From contig NZ_BBUZ01000022.1 of NCBI RefSeq assembly GCF_001417735.1, positions 124,001-188,000 on the forward strand: a stretch of 64,000 nucleotides of DNA, read 5' to 3'. Position 1 is the first letter of the stretch. The number at the start of each line of letters is the position of its first letter. The notes beneath the pieces are model-generated. The model did no database searches and was not told where the DNA came from. It saw only the letters and a program-made list of their open reading frames with translations. A program made the translations under genes and the position numbers. Below are positions 1-11,480 of this stretch, piece after piece. The DNA is from Streptomyces sp. NBRC 110028 (lineage in GTDB: Bacteria; Actinomycetota; Actinomycetes; Streptomycetales; Streptomycetaceae).

Positions 1-47
1 GGCGGCCGCCGCGAGGGCGGGCCGCCGGGCCCGGAGGGCGGAGCCGG

Positions 48-1070
48 TTACTTCAGCTTGGTGCCGGTGGAGCGCAGGTTCGCACAGGCCTGGGTGACGC
101 GCTCGGCCATGCTCTTCTCGGCCACCTTGCCCCAGCTGCGCGGGTCGTAGGTCTTCTTGTTGCCGACCTCGCCGTCGACCTTCAGCACACCGTCGTAGTT
201 GCGGAACATGTGGTCCGCGATCGGCCGGGTGAAGGCGTACTGGGTGTCGGTGTCCAGGTTCATCTTCACCACGCCGTTCTCCAGCGCCGTGAGGATCTCC
301 TCCTCCGTGGAGCCGGAGCCGCCGTGGAAGACGAAGTCGAACGGGTCGGTCTTGCCGGACTTCGCGGCGATCCCGTCCTGCAGCTGACGCAGCAGCTCCG
401 GACGCAGCACGACGTTGCCCGGCTTGTAGACGCCGTGGACGTTGCCGAAGGAGGCGGCCAGCAGATAGCGGCCCTTCTCGCCCAGGCCCAGCGCCTCGGC
501 GGTCCGCTCGACGTCCGCGACGGTGGTGTACAGCTCGTCGTTGATCTCGTGCGAGACGCCGTCCTCCTCGCCACCGGTCGGGGTGATCTCGACCTCAAGG
601 ATGATCTTGGCCTTGACCGCCTCGGCCAGCAACTCCTGCGCGATGCGCAGGTTGTCGTCCAGCGTCTCGGCCGAGCCGTCCCACATGTGGGACTGGAACA
701 GCGGGTTCTGGCCGCTCGCGACGCGCTCCTGGGAGACCGCGAGCAGCGGACGCACATAGCCGTCCAGCTTGTCCTTCGGGCAGTGGTCGGTGTGCAGCGC
801 GATGTTGACCGGGTACTTCTTGGCGACGACGTGCGCGAACTCGGCGAGCGCGACCGCGCCCGACACCATGTCCTTGCTGTACTGGCCACCCAGGAACTCG
901 GCACCACCGGTGGAGATCTGGACGATGCCGTCGCTTTCCGCCTCGGCGAAGCCCCGCAGCGCGGCGTGCAGCGTCTGCGTCGAGGTCACGTTGATCGCCG
1001 GGTAGGCGAACTTGCCTGCCTTCGCCCGGTCGAGCATCTCGTTGTAGATCTCAGGGGATGCGATGGGCAT
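48..1070 (-). CDS. fba: Class II fructose-bisphosphate aldolase
   Basis: Zinc-dependent cytoplasmic aldolase that interconverts fructose-1,6-bisphosphate with glyceraldehyde-3-phosphate and dihydroxyacetone phosphate in glycolysis and gluconeogenesis. The protein is 340 residues, normal for class II enzymes. HTDHCPKDKL (residues 93-102) carries a metal-binding His, FGNVHGVYKPGNV a second metal/phosphate-binding stretch, and FHGGSGS the glycine-rich phosphate site. The ATG at 1070 is preferred over a longer upstream reading because an AAGGAGC ribosome-binding site sits just before it and the protein then begins MPIASPEIYN, as family members do. It is followed downstream by the window edge. Identification is firm. 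Confidence 0.97.
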   Translation of the reverse strand: MPIASPEIYNEMLDRAKAGKFAYPAINVTSTQTLHAALRGFAEAESDGIVQISTGGAEFLGGQYSKDMVSGAVALAEFAHVVAKKYPVNIALHTDHCPKDKLDGYVRPLLAVSQERVASGQNPLFQSHMWDGSAETLDDNLRIAQELLAEAVKAKIILEVEITPTGGEEDGVSHEINDELYTTVADVERTAEALGLGEKGRYLLAASFGNVHGVYKPGNVVLRPELLRQLQDGIAAKSGKTDPFDFVFHGGSGSTEEEILTALENGVVKMNLDTDTQYAFTRPIADHMFRNYDGVLKVDGEVGNKKTYDPRSWGKVAEKSMAERVTQACANLRSTGTKLK

Positions 1071-1374
1071 CTGTCCGCTCCTTGTGATGTGCGGGTGAGG
1101 TTCTTGGCCCTGACCTAGGCCCTGTCCGGCGGATCTTCGCGGGGCCGCGACGTCTGGCACCGCACCTCGCTGCGTTGTCGGAGTCGTCCGAGTACGCCCA
1201 GTACGAGGACGATCCTCCGCCTTGCGATGCACGGCACCAGACGCCGCGGCCTGATCCACGAAGACCCGCCGGACAGGACCTCGGGGAGTCCTGCGGCGAC
1301 GTCATCGTCGCGGCCATCTTCCCAGACTCCGTCGATTGCTCCACACGGCGCACGCGGGGACCACACGGACGGGG

Positions 1375-1402
1375 GTGGGTGGTTTCACGTGAAACCACCC
1401 AC
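1375..1402. promoter_or_regulatory. parS: parS (ParB-binding) palindrome
   Basis: A perfect 28-bp palindrome whose 14-bp core is GTTTCACGTGAAAC (1382-1395), exactly the known Streptomyces parS consensus bound by ParB for origin-proximal chromosome organisation. Streptomyces chromosomes carry about twenty such sites clustered around oriC, so the window probably lies within a few hundred kb of the origin (inference). The palindrome lies in the 410-bp gap between pyrE and fba. Its GC-rich flanks extend the symmetry 7 bp beyond the core on each side, so it could also fold as a strong hairpin in the pyrE-fba transcript. Confidence 0.9.
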
Positions 1403-1415
1403 GCGACTGCTCCTG

Positions 1416-1495
1416 GTCAGGTCGGGCCGAGGTCAGGTCGGGCCGAGGTCAGCTGAGGCCGAGGTCAACTCAGGCCGAGGTCAACTCAGGCCGAG
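1416..1495. repeat. Five tandem 16-bp repeats overlapping the pyrE 3' end
   Basis: Five head-to-tail 16-bp units at 1416, 1432, 1448, 1464 and 1480. The two nearest pyrE are GTCAACTCAGGCCGAG, the middle unit differs at a few bases, and the two distal units are GTCAGGTCGGGCCGAG. The last unit contains the pyrE stop and final codons (DLGLS), so the array looks like an amplified copy of the gene's 3' end. The rest of the 1071-1480 gap holds the parS palindrome and no gene that I can support. Confidence 0.85.
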
Positions 1496-2020
1496 GTCGG
1501 CGAGCGAGTACGCCGGTACGTAACGCAGCCCGGCGTCCGCGATCGCGGACGCGGCCCCGCGCTCGACGATCGTGGCGACCGCGACGACCTCGGCGCCCGC
1601 CTCACGCGCCGCCTCGACGGCGGTCAGCGGCGAGCCGCCGGTGGTGGAGGTGTCCTCGACCACCAGCACCCGCCGCCCCGCGATGTCCGGGCCCTCGATC
1701 CGCCGCTGCAGACCATGGGTCTTCTGCGCCTTGCGGACGACGAACGCGTCGAGCACGCGGCCGCGCGCGGCGGCCGCGTGCAGCATGGACGTGGCCACCG
1801 GGTCGGCGCCCAGGGTCAGGCCGCCCACCGCGTCGTAGTCCAGGTGGGCCGTGGCATCGAGCATGACCTGCCCGACCAGGGGCGCGGCCTCGGCGTCCAG
1901 GGTGATCCGGCGCAGGTCGATGTAGTAATCGGCCTCCTTGCCGGAGGAGAGGGTCACCTTGCCGTGGACCACGGCCTTGTCCTTGATCTGCTGCAGCAGG
2001 GCGTCACGCGCTTCGCTCAT
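1481..2020 (-). CDS. pyrE: Orotate phosphoribosyltransferase
   Basis: Converts orotate and PRPP to orotidine 5'-monophosphate, the fifth step of de novo pyrimidine synthesis. The 179-residue protein shows the type I PRTase PRPP loop VVEDTSTTGGSPL (about residues 120-132) and the N-terminal SSGKEADYYIDLR phosphate-binding stretch. The ATG at 2020 gives MSEARDALLQ, the usual family start; longer upstream readings are low-complexity out-of-family sequence. The stop codon lies inside a tandem 16-bp repeat array, so the C-terminus DLGLS is the repeated motif. Confidence 0.95.
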   Translation of the reverse strand: MSEARDALLQQIKDKAVVHGKVTLSSGKEADYYIDLRRITLDAEAAPLVGQVMLDATAHLDYDAVGGLTLGADPVATSMLHAAAARGRVLDAFVVRKAQKTHGLQRRIEGPDIAGRRVLVVEDTSTTGGSPLTAVEAAREAGAEVVAVATIVERGAASAIADAGLRYVPAYSLADLGLS

Positions 2021-2073
2021 GCGGACGAGCTTAGGCGGTGTGCGCACCGGCCCCCACCGGCCCCCACCGGCCC

Positions 2074-2886
2074 CTACGCCAGCTCGCGCCAGCTCCACGT
2101 CATGGAGATCTCCAGCGGGTCGATGGGCGTGACCAGGCGGGGAAGGGTGTTCAGACCGTTCGGCGGCCCGGACTGCGGCTCGACGCACACCGCCTCCGCC
2201 TGCTCGTCGTAGATCACGACCCATTCGCTGCGGCTGGTGACCTTCAGTTCGAGCCGCCCCGGCCAGGTCAGCGTGACGTCCACCCCGTCCGGCATGCCGA
2301 AGCAGTCGTCCCACGGGCCCGGGCGCGGCGGGACGCGGTGGCCGGTGGGGAGGTGGTTCTCGCCGCGCTCCTCCTGCCATTCCGCGGTGAAGGACAGCTC
2401 GACGCCGGCGCCGCCCTCACCCAGATCGCGCAGGAACCACGGATGCCACCCGGCCTGCGCGGGGAAGGAGTCGCCGTCGGTCTCCACGCTCATGGTGACG
2501 GTCAGCGCGTCCGCGGCCAGGTCGAAGCTCTGGGTGACCCGGCCCTCGTACGGCCAGGGGTCGGCGAGGTCGTAGGTGAAGGCCGCGCTGTCCGGCCCGG
2601 TGCGGACCGTACGCCAGGCGAGGTCCCGGCCGGTGCCGTGGATCGCGTGCGGCGGGGAGTTGACGGGCAGTTGATGGCTCCGGCCGCCGTCGCGGAACCG
2701 TCCCAGCTCGACCCGGCCGCACCAGGGCACCATCGGGAAGGACCCGTACCGCGGGCCCTGCCGCAGCAGCTCCGTGCCACCGATGCGCAGCGAGCCGATG
2801 CGGCAGCCGTTGTCGGGCGAAACGGTCAGCTCGGCGTCCCCGGCGATCAGCCGGACGCCCTTGGTATCCGTTGTCTCTTCGGTCAC
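2074..2886 (-). CDS. Aldose 1-epimerase (galactose mutarotase-like)
   Basis: A 270-residue beta-sandwich protein of the aldose 1-epimerase family, which interconverts alpha and beta anomers of sugars. NGCRIGSLRIGGTELLR near residue 26 and GSFPMVPWCGRV near 50 are the family's substrate-loop signatures. GWHPWF (about residue 147) supplies the catalytic His region and CVEPQSGPPN (about residue 235) the catalytic Glu. The start is GTG at 2886 with AGGG about 7 bases upstream. It sits 53 bp upstream of pyrE on the same strand. The true substrate is not evident; members include YeaD-like hexose-6-phosphate epimerases. Confidence 0.88.
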   Translation of the reverse strand: MTEETTDTKGVRLIAGDAELTVSPDNGCRIGSLRIGGTELLRQGPRYGSFPMVPWCGRVELGRFRDGGRSHQLPVNSPPHAIHGTGRDLAWRTVRTGPDSAAFTYDLADPWPYEGRVTQSFDLAADALTVTMSVETDGDSFPAQAGWHPWFLRDLGEGGAGVELSFTAEWQEERGENHLPTGHRVPPRPGPWDDCFGMPDGVDVTLTWPGRLELKVTSRSEWVVIYDEQAEAVCVEPQSGPPNGLNTLPRLVTPIDPLEISMTWSWRELA

Positions 2887-2943
2887 GTCACGACCCTATG
2901 CGCAGCCGCTCGGGGACGGCGACCGGTCAGCGACGCCGCCCGC

Positions 2944-3795
2944 TCACCGGCGGCGGCGCAGAACGCGCCGGCCGACGACGACGGCCGACGCGATCACCAC
3001 CGCCGCGGCGGGCGCGGCCCAGCGCAGCGCGGCGCTGGTGGACCCGGCCTCGGGCGCCGGTACGGGCGCGTAGCGGCCGCGGGGCGGGGCGTGGTCGACC
3101 TCCTCGGTCGAACGGCCGATCATGGTGCGGCGGGCGTGCGCGGCCTCGGCCGGGGGCTCGTCGTCGAGCCCGCCCAGCTCGGCGAGGGCGCTGACGTCGC
3201 CCACCGAGTCGATGTCGTCGAGGTCGCCGATGTCGTCCACGTCGACGTCCTCGGCCTCCTCCACGCCCTCGGCCCGGTCGTCGGCCTGAGCGGTGTCGTC
3301 GGCGCGCAGCGGCAGCTCCGCCTCGGCGAGCGGGTCGTGATCGGCGGGCGGGGTGACCGGGGACGCTTCGAGACCGGACGCCAGCGCCGCCCCGAAGCGG
3401 TCCAGCAACCGGCGGGCCACCGTCTCGGTCGCCTGCGCGTCGAACTCGGCCAGCCGCCCCTCGCAGCGCACGGTCCCGGAGCAGCGCAGCCCCGTACCGC
3501 CGCCCTCCACGGCCCGGGGCATCAGGGTCAGCGCGAGCTTCACCGAACCGCCGCCCCGCGCCTCGGCGCCCTCGCCCTCGACCTCCACACCACCGCCGCG
3601 CTCGGTGACGCGCAGCGCACCGCGGTAGGTGATGGTGGATCCGCCGATGCGCAGCCGCAGCCGCCCGGCGAGCGGACCCGCGTCCTCATCGGCATCCTGC
3701 TGGAGCCCGGGGACGCAACGGGCGATGCGGTCGGGCTCCGAGAGCGCCTGCCGGACGGTGTCGACGGGAAACGGAACGAACACCTCATGCTCCAT
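2944..3795 (-). CDS. SRPBCC/CoxG-like protein with C-terminal membrane anchor
   Basis: 283 residues. The first 145 resemble the SRPBCC (START-like) fold of carbon monoxide dehydrogenase subunit G proteins: MEHEVFVPFPVDTVRQALSE with CVPGLQ, then alternating beta strands and the final helix ATETVARRLLDRF. A long acidic linker rich in D and E (about 165-215) follows, and a single hydrophobic segment near 255-275 with basic VGRRVLRRRR behind it anchors the C-terminus in the membrane. No CO dehydrogenase genes are nearby, so a role in lipid or hydrophobic ligand binding at the membrane is inference only. Confidence 0.8.
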   Translation of the reverse strand: MEHEVFVPFPVDTVRQALSEPDRIARCVPGLQQDADEDAGPLAGRLRLRIGGSTITYRGALRVTERGGGVEVEGEGAEARGGGSVKLALTLMPRAVEGGGTGLRCSGTVRCEGRLAEFDAQATETVARRLLDRFGAALASGLEASPVTPPADHDPLAEAELPLRADDTAQADDRAEGVEEAEDVDVDDIGDLDDIDSVGDVSALAELGGLDDEPPAEAAHARRTMIGRSTEEVDHAPPRGRYAPVPAPEAGSTSAALRWAAPAAAVVIASAVVVGRRVLRRRR

Positions 3796-3917
3796 AGCTC
3801 AAGACACTACCCATCGCACGTTGGCTGAGACCCGTTCCCACGCAACTTTCGTCCCATGAGCCCACGAGATCACGAACCGGATTCACCGGCCCACCGGCCC
3901 CCGGGGCCCGCGCGGTG

Positions 3918-5528
3918 TCAGTCCCCGTACCGCGGGTGCATGAGGGTCGACGGCGGCAGGCGCGGCTCCCGGCTCCGCCCGGCCGCGCGCCGCGCCGCGT
4001 CCAGACCGGCCGGGGTGAGCGAGCGCGGGCGGGGGCCGTGACGGGCGAGGGCCAGCCGGGGCGGGGTGCGGGCCGCGAGCAGGAACCCCCAGTCGCGCGG
4101 CCCCTCCCCCGTCGGCCCGTCCGCCGCCGGGCCGCCGTCCGAAGGGCCGTCCTCCGAGGGGCGCGCCGCCACCACGTACGGCACTGTCCGCAGCCCCACC
4201 GACCGCATCGTCGCGTCCACCGTCCAGTACGCGCGGGGCCGCGAGCCCGTCTCCCCCGCGTGCACGGCGAGCCGGCCGCCGGGGGCCAGCACGCGTTCCG
4301 CCAGGCCGTAGAACTCCTGCGAGTACAGCTTGGCGCTCGATGTGAGACCGGGGTCGGGCAGATCGCACACCACGACGTCGTACGCCGCCCTGCGCCGCAG
4401 CCAGTCGAAGGCGTCCGCGGTGACCACCCGCACCCGCCGATCGCGGTACGCGCCCGCGTTGAGGGCGGAGAGCGCGGGGTCGCGGCGGGCCAGCCGCACC
4501 ACCTCGGGATCGCGCTCGACGACGGTGACCGACCGGACCCCGGCGTACCGCAGGACCTCGCGGGCCGCGAGCCCGTCGCCGCCGCCCAGCACCAGGACCC
4601 GGCGGTGCGGCCCGGCCGCCATCGCGGGGTGGATCAGCGCCTCGTGGTAGCGCAGTTCGTCGTTCCCGCTGACCTGCAGCCGCCCGTCGAGGAACAGCGA
4701 CAGCGGGCGCCCGCGGGTCCGGCCGCCGGTGAGCACGACCTCCTGCACCCCGGTGCGCAGCGCGACGCGCACCTCCGGCCCGTACACGGCCTGCCGGGCG
4801 GCCCGTTCGAAGGACGGGGTGAGGACGGCGCCCGCGGCCAGCAGGGCGAGCACCAGGGCGTTGGTGACGATCAGCGCCCACCGGGACCGTGCGCTCAGAT
4901 CGCGGCGGAACAGCCACAGCACCAGCGCCCCGCCCGCGACCGCGTTGACCGCGCCCGTCACCAGCGCGCCGGTCAGCTGGCCGAACGCGGGCAGCAGCAG
5001 AAACGGAAAGGCGAGCCCGCCGACCAGCGCGCCCACGTAGTCGGCGGCGAACAGATCGGCGACCGCGCCGCCCGGGTCCTGCCGCCGCACCCGCTGGATG
5101 AGCGTCATCAACAGCGGCACCTCGGCGCCGATGAGCACACCGATCGCGAACGAGAAGCCGACCAGCGCGGAGCGCGACTGCCCGCACCACGCGAAGCACG
5201 CGTACAGGGCCATCGCCGAACAGCCGCCGAGGAGCGCGAGCACCGCCTCGACGGCGCCGAAGCCGACCGCGGCGCGGCAGCGCAGCCGCTTGGCGAGCAG
5301 GGAGCCGACCCCCATGGCGAACACCATCACCGACAGGACGACGGAGGCCTGGGTGACCGAGTCGCCCGCCAAGTAGGAGGCGAGGGCGACGAGTTCGAGT
5401 TCGTAGACCAGTCCGCAGGCGGCGCAGACGAAGACGGTGACGAGGATCAGGAAGCGCCCGAACCCGGCCCGTACGGGCAGCCGCACCGGACTCTCAGACT
5501 CCGGCGCGGGCATCGGGGATTCGGTCAC
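3918..5528 (-). CDS. Membrane-fused spermidine synthase-like protein
   Basis: 536 residues. The N-terminal half has about seven or eight hydrophobic helices (from residue 25 to about 240). The C-terminal half is a Rossmann methyltransferase fold of spermidine synthase type: [18 protein letters not shown] binds the nucleotide cofactor, [11 protein letters not shown] is the acidic end of beta-2, and VVCDLPDP is the active-site loop. Such proteins are annotated as polyamine aminopropyltransferases, but substrate use has rarely been shown. The start is GTG at 5528. It sits just upstream of the SRPBCC gene and downstream of DUF2617, an order common in Streptomyces. Confidence 0.85.
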   Translation of the reverse strand: MTESPMPAPESESPVRLPVRAGFGRFLILVTVFVCAACGLVYELELVALASYLAGDSVTQASVVLSVMVFAMGVGSLLAKRLRCRAAVGFGAVEAVLALLGGCSAMALYACFAWCGQSRSALVGFSFAIGVLIGAEVPLLMTLIQRVRRQDPGGAVADLFAADYVGALVGGLAFPFLLLPAFGQLTGALVTGAVNAVAGGALVLWLFRRDLSARSRWALIVTNALVLALLAAGAVLTPSFERAARQAVYGPEVRVALRTGVQEVVLTGGRTRGRPLSLFLDGRLQVSGNDELRYHEALIHPAMAAGPHRRVLVLGGGDGLAAREVLRYAGVRSVTVVERDPEVVRLARRDPALSALNAGAYRDRRVRVVTADAFDWLRRRAAYDVVVCDLPDPGLTSSAKLYSQEFYGLAERVLAPGGRLAVHAGETGSRPRAYWTVDATMRSVGLRTVPYVVAARPSEDGPSDGGPAADGPTGEGPRDWGFLLAARTPPRLALARHGPRPRSLTPAGLDAARRAAGRSREPRLPPSTLMHPRYGD

Positions 5529-5608
5529 GAACGGAACGCTACGTTACAAATCACCCACGCCTGGTCACCCACAAGGGTGCACTGACCGCCGCTCATCCGT
5601 ACACCGCA

Positions 5609-6172
5609 TCATCCGGACACCAGATCGGCGGGTGGCGGATCGGCGGGCGGCCTAAGCGGCATCGGTATGGACGTCACCCCCAGGCAGGTACGGGTGGTGA
5701 CCAACCGCCCCTCCTGCGGATACGCGTGCCAGGTGCGCCAGCCGACCGTGCCCTCGTGCCACTGCGCGAGCAGCGCGGTGAACGCGTGCGGGCTGCCGGG
5801 GAACGTCCCGGCCAGGCCGTGCGGATGGTCGGCGACCAGGGCCAGTAACTCCTGGGCCCGCCCCGCGAACGAGCCCTGCGACAACTCCTCGACCCGCGCC
5901 GCGAATTCGTACTCGCGGCCGTCGACGAGGGTGGAAACCCCCAGCGGAAGCGGGGTGCTGCTACCGGACATGCAGGCCACGGTCTCCGAACAGCGCCCGT
6001 CCTCCGCTTCGAGAAGGACCTGATGCGAGGCCCCGAGAAGCCTCAACTGCACGGCGAAACCATGAAGTCGAAGGTCAAGAACGGCCAGCGCCGGAAGCGG
6101 TTCCCGCCCCAGGGCCCAGGCCAGGTCGTCGGCACGAGTGTCGGTGTAGGCAGTCTTGAGGGTCGTGAGCAT
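5609..6172 (-). CDS. DUF2617 family protein
   Basis: A 187-residue soluble protein of unknown function that matches the actinobacterial DUF2617 family by its start (MLTTLKTAYTDTRADDLAWALG) and central EFAARVEEL and FPGSPHAFTALL stretches. No catalytic motif, signal peptide or membrane segment is visible. It lies upstream of the spermidine synthase-like gene on the same strand, 80 bp away, and probably belongs to the same transcription unit. The ATG at 6172 is chosen because the upstream in-frame extension is proline- and arginine-rich and overlaps the repeats at 6259-6305. Confidence 0.75.
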   Translation of the reverse strand: MLTTLKTAYTDTRADDLAWALGREPLPALAVLDLRLHGFAVQLRLLGASHQVLLEAEDGRCSETVACMSGSSTPLPLGVSTLVDGREYEFAARVEELSQGSFAGRAQELLALVADHPHGLAGTFPGSPHAFTALLAQWHEGTVGWRTWHAYPQEGRLVTTRTCLGVTSIPMPLRPPADPPPADLVSG

Positions 6173-6258
6173 GGGTCGGCTCCGCAAGCACGCAGGGGAA
6201 AGGTGGGCCGGCTCGCCCCGCGGTGGTCCAGGGATATGCGGATACGCCGGCTCGTGCC

Positions 6259-6305
6259 CACGTGGGATCCGTAGGGCGGTGCACGTGGGGGTCCGTAGGG
6301 CGGTG
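6259..6305. repeat. Tandem pair of 23/24-bp repeats
   Basis: Two adjacent copies of a unit beginning CACGTGGG and ending TCCGTAGGGCGGTG (6259-6281 and 6282-6305), one base different in length. They lie upstream of the DUF2617 gene, where its promoter should be, in the 309-bp gap 6173-6481. I see no gene in this gap. Confidence 0.7.
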
Positions 6306-6481
6306 GTATACGGAATCATGAAATGGTCGGCGCCACATCATTTTTACCCACCTTCGCCGGGTTTCCACCCTCTAGGGCGGTCTCCAGCTCAAGTGTTCAA
6401 CACGCCGACGCCCGGCGCACGTTGGCGCGCCGGGCGCGAATCACCGAAGTTCCCCCCGAACCGGGCCTCCCCGAGGGCGGC

Positions 6482-6781
6482 TCAGGCGCCTCCCCCGCAG
6501 CCACCGCCGCCACCGCCACCGCCGCCGCAGCCCCCTCCGCCGCCACAGCCGCTGCCACCGCCGCAGCCGCCACCGCCGTGATGGCCCCCGCCACCACCGC
6601 AGCCACCGCCGCTCGAACCACTGCTGCCCAGCCACCAGCCACCGCCGGCCGCTCCACCGGCCGACCCCGCCCGGTACACTCCCCGGCGACCGCCGTTCCG
6701 CTTCCTGGCCCTACCGGCACTCAGCGCCGCGACCGCCATGATCGCGAAGACGCCGACGACGAAAAAGATGATGAAACCCAT
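6482..6781 (-). CDS. Small membrane protein with Gly/Cys-rich tail
   Basis: 99 residues. It has a single N-terminal membrane helix (GFIIFFVVGVFAIMAVAALS, residues 2-21), a short basic patch (RARKRNGGRRG), then a tail from about residue 44 built almost wholly of glycine with regularly spaced cysteines and one HH pair (GCGGGGG type repeats, seven Cys). The start is supported by GGAAGGAGTGAGG upstream. The composition could be a repeat-driven reading of GC-rich DNA, but the membrane helix, ribosome-binding site and stop are well formed. Similar Gly/Cys tails in actinobacteria are uncharacterised; metal binding is a guess. Confidence 0.6.
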   Translation of the reverse strand: MGFIIFFVVGVFAIMAVAALSAGRARKRNGGRRGVYRAGSAGGAAGGGWWLGSSGSSGGGCGGGGGHHGGGGCGGGSGCGGGGGCGGGGGGGGGCGGGA

Positions 6782-6922
6782 GGGGTCCTCACTCCTTCCA
6801 TCCCCCGTAGCGAGCCCCCATGACGAGGTACCGCTCTGTCGTGTCTGCGGGGCTCCTGCCCGGCCTGGTACCCCTCAAAAGCGGAGTTGAGGAAGTCCAG
6901 AGGTTCGACGGAGGATAGGCCC

Positions 6923-8092
6923 ATGGGACGACCGCTGCTCAACCGCCGGCTGGCCGCATTCGGCACCACGATCTTCGCCGAGATGTCCGCCCTCGCCGTG
7001 CGCACCGGTGCCATCAACCTCGGCCAGGGCTTCCCCGACACCGACGGCCCCGAAGAGGTCCGCGAAGCCGCGGTGCGCGCCCTGCGCGACGGCCGCGGCA
7101 ACCAGTACCCGCCCGGCCCCGGCATCCCCGAGCTGCGCACCGCGGTCGCCGAGCACCAGCAGCGCTTCTACGGGCTGTCCTATGAACCCGACACCGAGGT
7201 GCTGGTCACCGCGGGCGCCACCGAGGCCATCGCCGCCTCGCTGCTGGCCCTGCTGGAACCGGGCGACGAGGTGATCGCCCTGGAGCCGTACTACGACTCG
7301 TACGCGGCGTGCATCGCGATGGCGGGCGGCACACGCGTCCCCGTCACCCTCCGCCCGCACGACGGCGCCTTCCGCCTCGACCTCGACGAACTGCGCGCCG
7401 CGGTCACCGACCGCACCCGCCTCATCCTCCTCAACACCCCCCACAACCCCACCGGCACCGTCCTCACCCATGAGGAGCTGGCCGCCGTCGCCGCCCTCGC
7501 CGTCGAGCGCGATCTGCTGGTGATCACGGACGAGGTCTACGAACACCTCGTCTTCGGCACCGCCCACACCCCGCTCGCCGGCTTCCCCGGCATGCGCGAG
7601 CGCACCGTCACCATCAGCAGTGCGGGCAAGACGTACTCCTTCACCGGCTGGAAGGTCGGCTGGATCACCGCCACCCCGGAGCTGATCACCGCGGTCCGCT
7701 CCGCCAAGCAGTACCTCACCTACGTCTCCGCGGGCCCCTTCCAATACGCGGTCGCCGAGGCCCTCCGCCTGCCGGAGACCTACTTCCACGGCCTCCGCGA
7801 GGACCTGCGCGCCAAGCGCGACCTGCTGGCCGACGGCCTCACCGACGCGGGCTTCACCGTCTTCCGCCCGGCCGGCACCTACTTCATCACCACCGACATC
7901 CGCCCCCTCGGCACCTCCGACGGCTTCGCCTTCTGCCGCTCCCTCCCCGAACGCTGCGGCGTCGTGGCCGTGCCGAACGCCGTCTTCTACGACCACCAGT
8001 CCCAGGGCGCCCCCTTCGTCCGCTTCGCCTTCTGCAAGCGGAAGGACGTCCTCACCGACGCCGTATCCCGCCTCAAGGCCCTCTCCGGCTGA
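6923..8092 (+). CDS. Class I/II PLP-dependent aminotransferase
   Basis: 389-residue fold-type I pyridoxal phosphate aminotransferase. INLGQGFPD near residue 32, NQYPPGPGIPELR (cofactor and substrate loop), NTPHNPTG (about 177), ITDEVYEHLVF (Asp for the pyridine nitrogen) and SSAGKTYSFTGWKVGW (Schiff-base Lys near 236) are all present. It resembles the kynurenine/methionine/N-succinyl-diaminopimelate aminotransferase branch; the amino donor cannot be told from sequence. The ATG at 6923 has GGAGGAT 8 bases upstream and is preferred over a TTG at 6887. It is transcribed towards the YbjN gene and ends before a strong hairpin. Confidence 0.9.
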   Translation: MGRPLLNRRLAAFGTTIFAEMSALAVRTGAINLGQGFPDTDGPEEVREAAVRALRDGRGNQYPPGPGIPELRTAVAEHQQRFYGLSYEPDTEVLVTAGATEAIAASLLALLEPGDEVIALEPYYDSYAACIAMAGGTRVPVTLRPHDGAFRLDLDELRAAVTDRTRLILLNTPHNPTGTVLTHEELAAVAALAVERDLLVITDEVYEHLVFGTAHTPLAGFPGMRERTVTISSAGKTYSFTGWKVGWITATPELITAVRSAKQYLTYVSAGPFQYAVAEALRLPETYFHGLREDLRAKRDLLADGLTDAGFTVFRPAGTYFITTDIRPLGTSDGFAFCRSLPERCGVVAVPNAVFYDHQSQGAPFVRFAFCKRKDVLTDAVSRLKALSG

Positions 8093-8114
8093 CCCGGGCG
8101 GGTGGACATGGCAA

Positions 8115-8164
8115 GAGCCCGGCCGCGCGCCGTCGCCTTCAGGGGCGGCGCGCCGACCGGGCTC
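8115..8164. terminator. Bidirectional terminator hairpin
   Basis: A long two-part stem: GAGCCCGG (8115-8122) pairs with CCGGGCTC (8157-8164), and inside it GCGCGCCG pairs with CGGCGCGC. It lies between the convergent aminotransferase and YbjN genes, so it can end both transcripts. Confidence 0.8.
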
Positions 8165-8179
8165 CGGGGACTCTTTGGC

Positions 8180-8716
8180 TCAGGCCTCGTCGTCGCCCGG
8201 CTTCTCGTCGTCGCCGGACTCGACGTCGGTCTCCAGACCGAGCTGCTCGACCAGCCAGCGGTCGAACTCGATCGAAGCCCGCACCCAGCTGACCGTGCTG
8301 GATACGAAGTGCTCCAGGCTGACGCCGGTGCCGATCAGCATCTGCGCTTCGCCGATCAACCGGACCGTGCCGTCGTCATTGGTGTGGCTGTAGACCTTGG
8401 GCCACAGGGTGCGGCGGTTCCAGTCGTCGGTCACCTCGAGCAGCTGCGGCTTCTCTTCGATGCCGTGCGGCCGGTCGTAGAACGTCCGGACGGAGAAGAC
8501 CTGCTGCTCCTCCTCACCGCGGAACATGAAGTACGTGCGGAACTGCTCCCACGGCGCCGCGAGGTCTCCCTCCTCGTCGACGACGTACTTCAGCTCCATC
8601 TGCTCCAGCAGCTGCTTGACCAGGTCCTGGTCGGGCAGCACGGGGCCGCTCGGACCCGCCGGTTCGGGCTCGGGCTGGCCCCCGAAATTCGGAATCGAGG
8701 ACGGGTCGATGCTCAC
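8180..8716 (-). CDS. YbjN-domain protein
   Basis: A 178-residue acidic soluble protein with a YbjN (type III secretion chaperone-like, putative sensory transduction regulator) domain from about residue 30: DQDLVKQLLEQMELKYVVDEEGDL is the first helix/strand pair and VSLEHFVSSTVSWVRASIEFDRWL the last helix. Family members are widely conserved but functionally unclear. The GTG at 8716 is chosen because AAGGGA lies 8 bases upstream and the protein then begins VSIDPSSIPNF; upstream residues are not family-like. The C-terminus is strongly acidic. It is downstream of clpB on the same strand. Confidence 0.8.
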   Translation of the reverse strand: MSIDPSSIPNFGGQPEPEPAGPSGPVLPDQDLVKQLLEQMELKYVVDEEGDLAAPWEQFRTYFMFRGEEEQQVFSVRTFYDRPHGIEEKPQLLEVTDDWNRRTLWPKVYSHTNDDGTVRLIGEAQMLIGTGVSLEHFVSSTVSWVRASIEFDRWLVEQLGLETDVESGDDEKPGDDEA

Positions 8717-8821
8717 CGTGGATTTCCCTTCGTATGGATACCGCCATCCTCCCTCACACCGGCCCCCGGCGTGCAACCCCGGACGCACCTTGGCACGATC
8801 AAGTCCGCACGGGGGGACGCG

Positions 8822-11416
<2,595 letters not shown>

Positions 11417-11480
11417 GTTCTGTGCTCCTCCTCGTCATGCGGCGGCGGCCCACAATCCTGCACTGCACAACATGCGTAAA

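Noticed and set aside
2038..3828. Long open frame on the plus strand opposite the epimerase and SRPBCC genes
   Set aside because: It is the antisense shadow of two well-supported genes; high GC removes stops. The translation is Arg/Gly/Ala-rich with no domain.
6156..6823. Pro/Ala-rich plus-strand frames opposite the Gly/Cys-rich gene
   Set aside because: They simply reverse the glycine codons into proline and alanine; no start signal.
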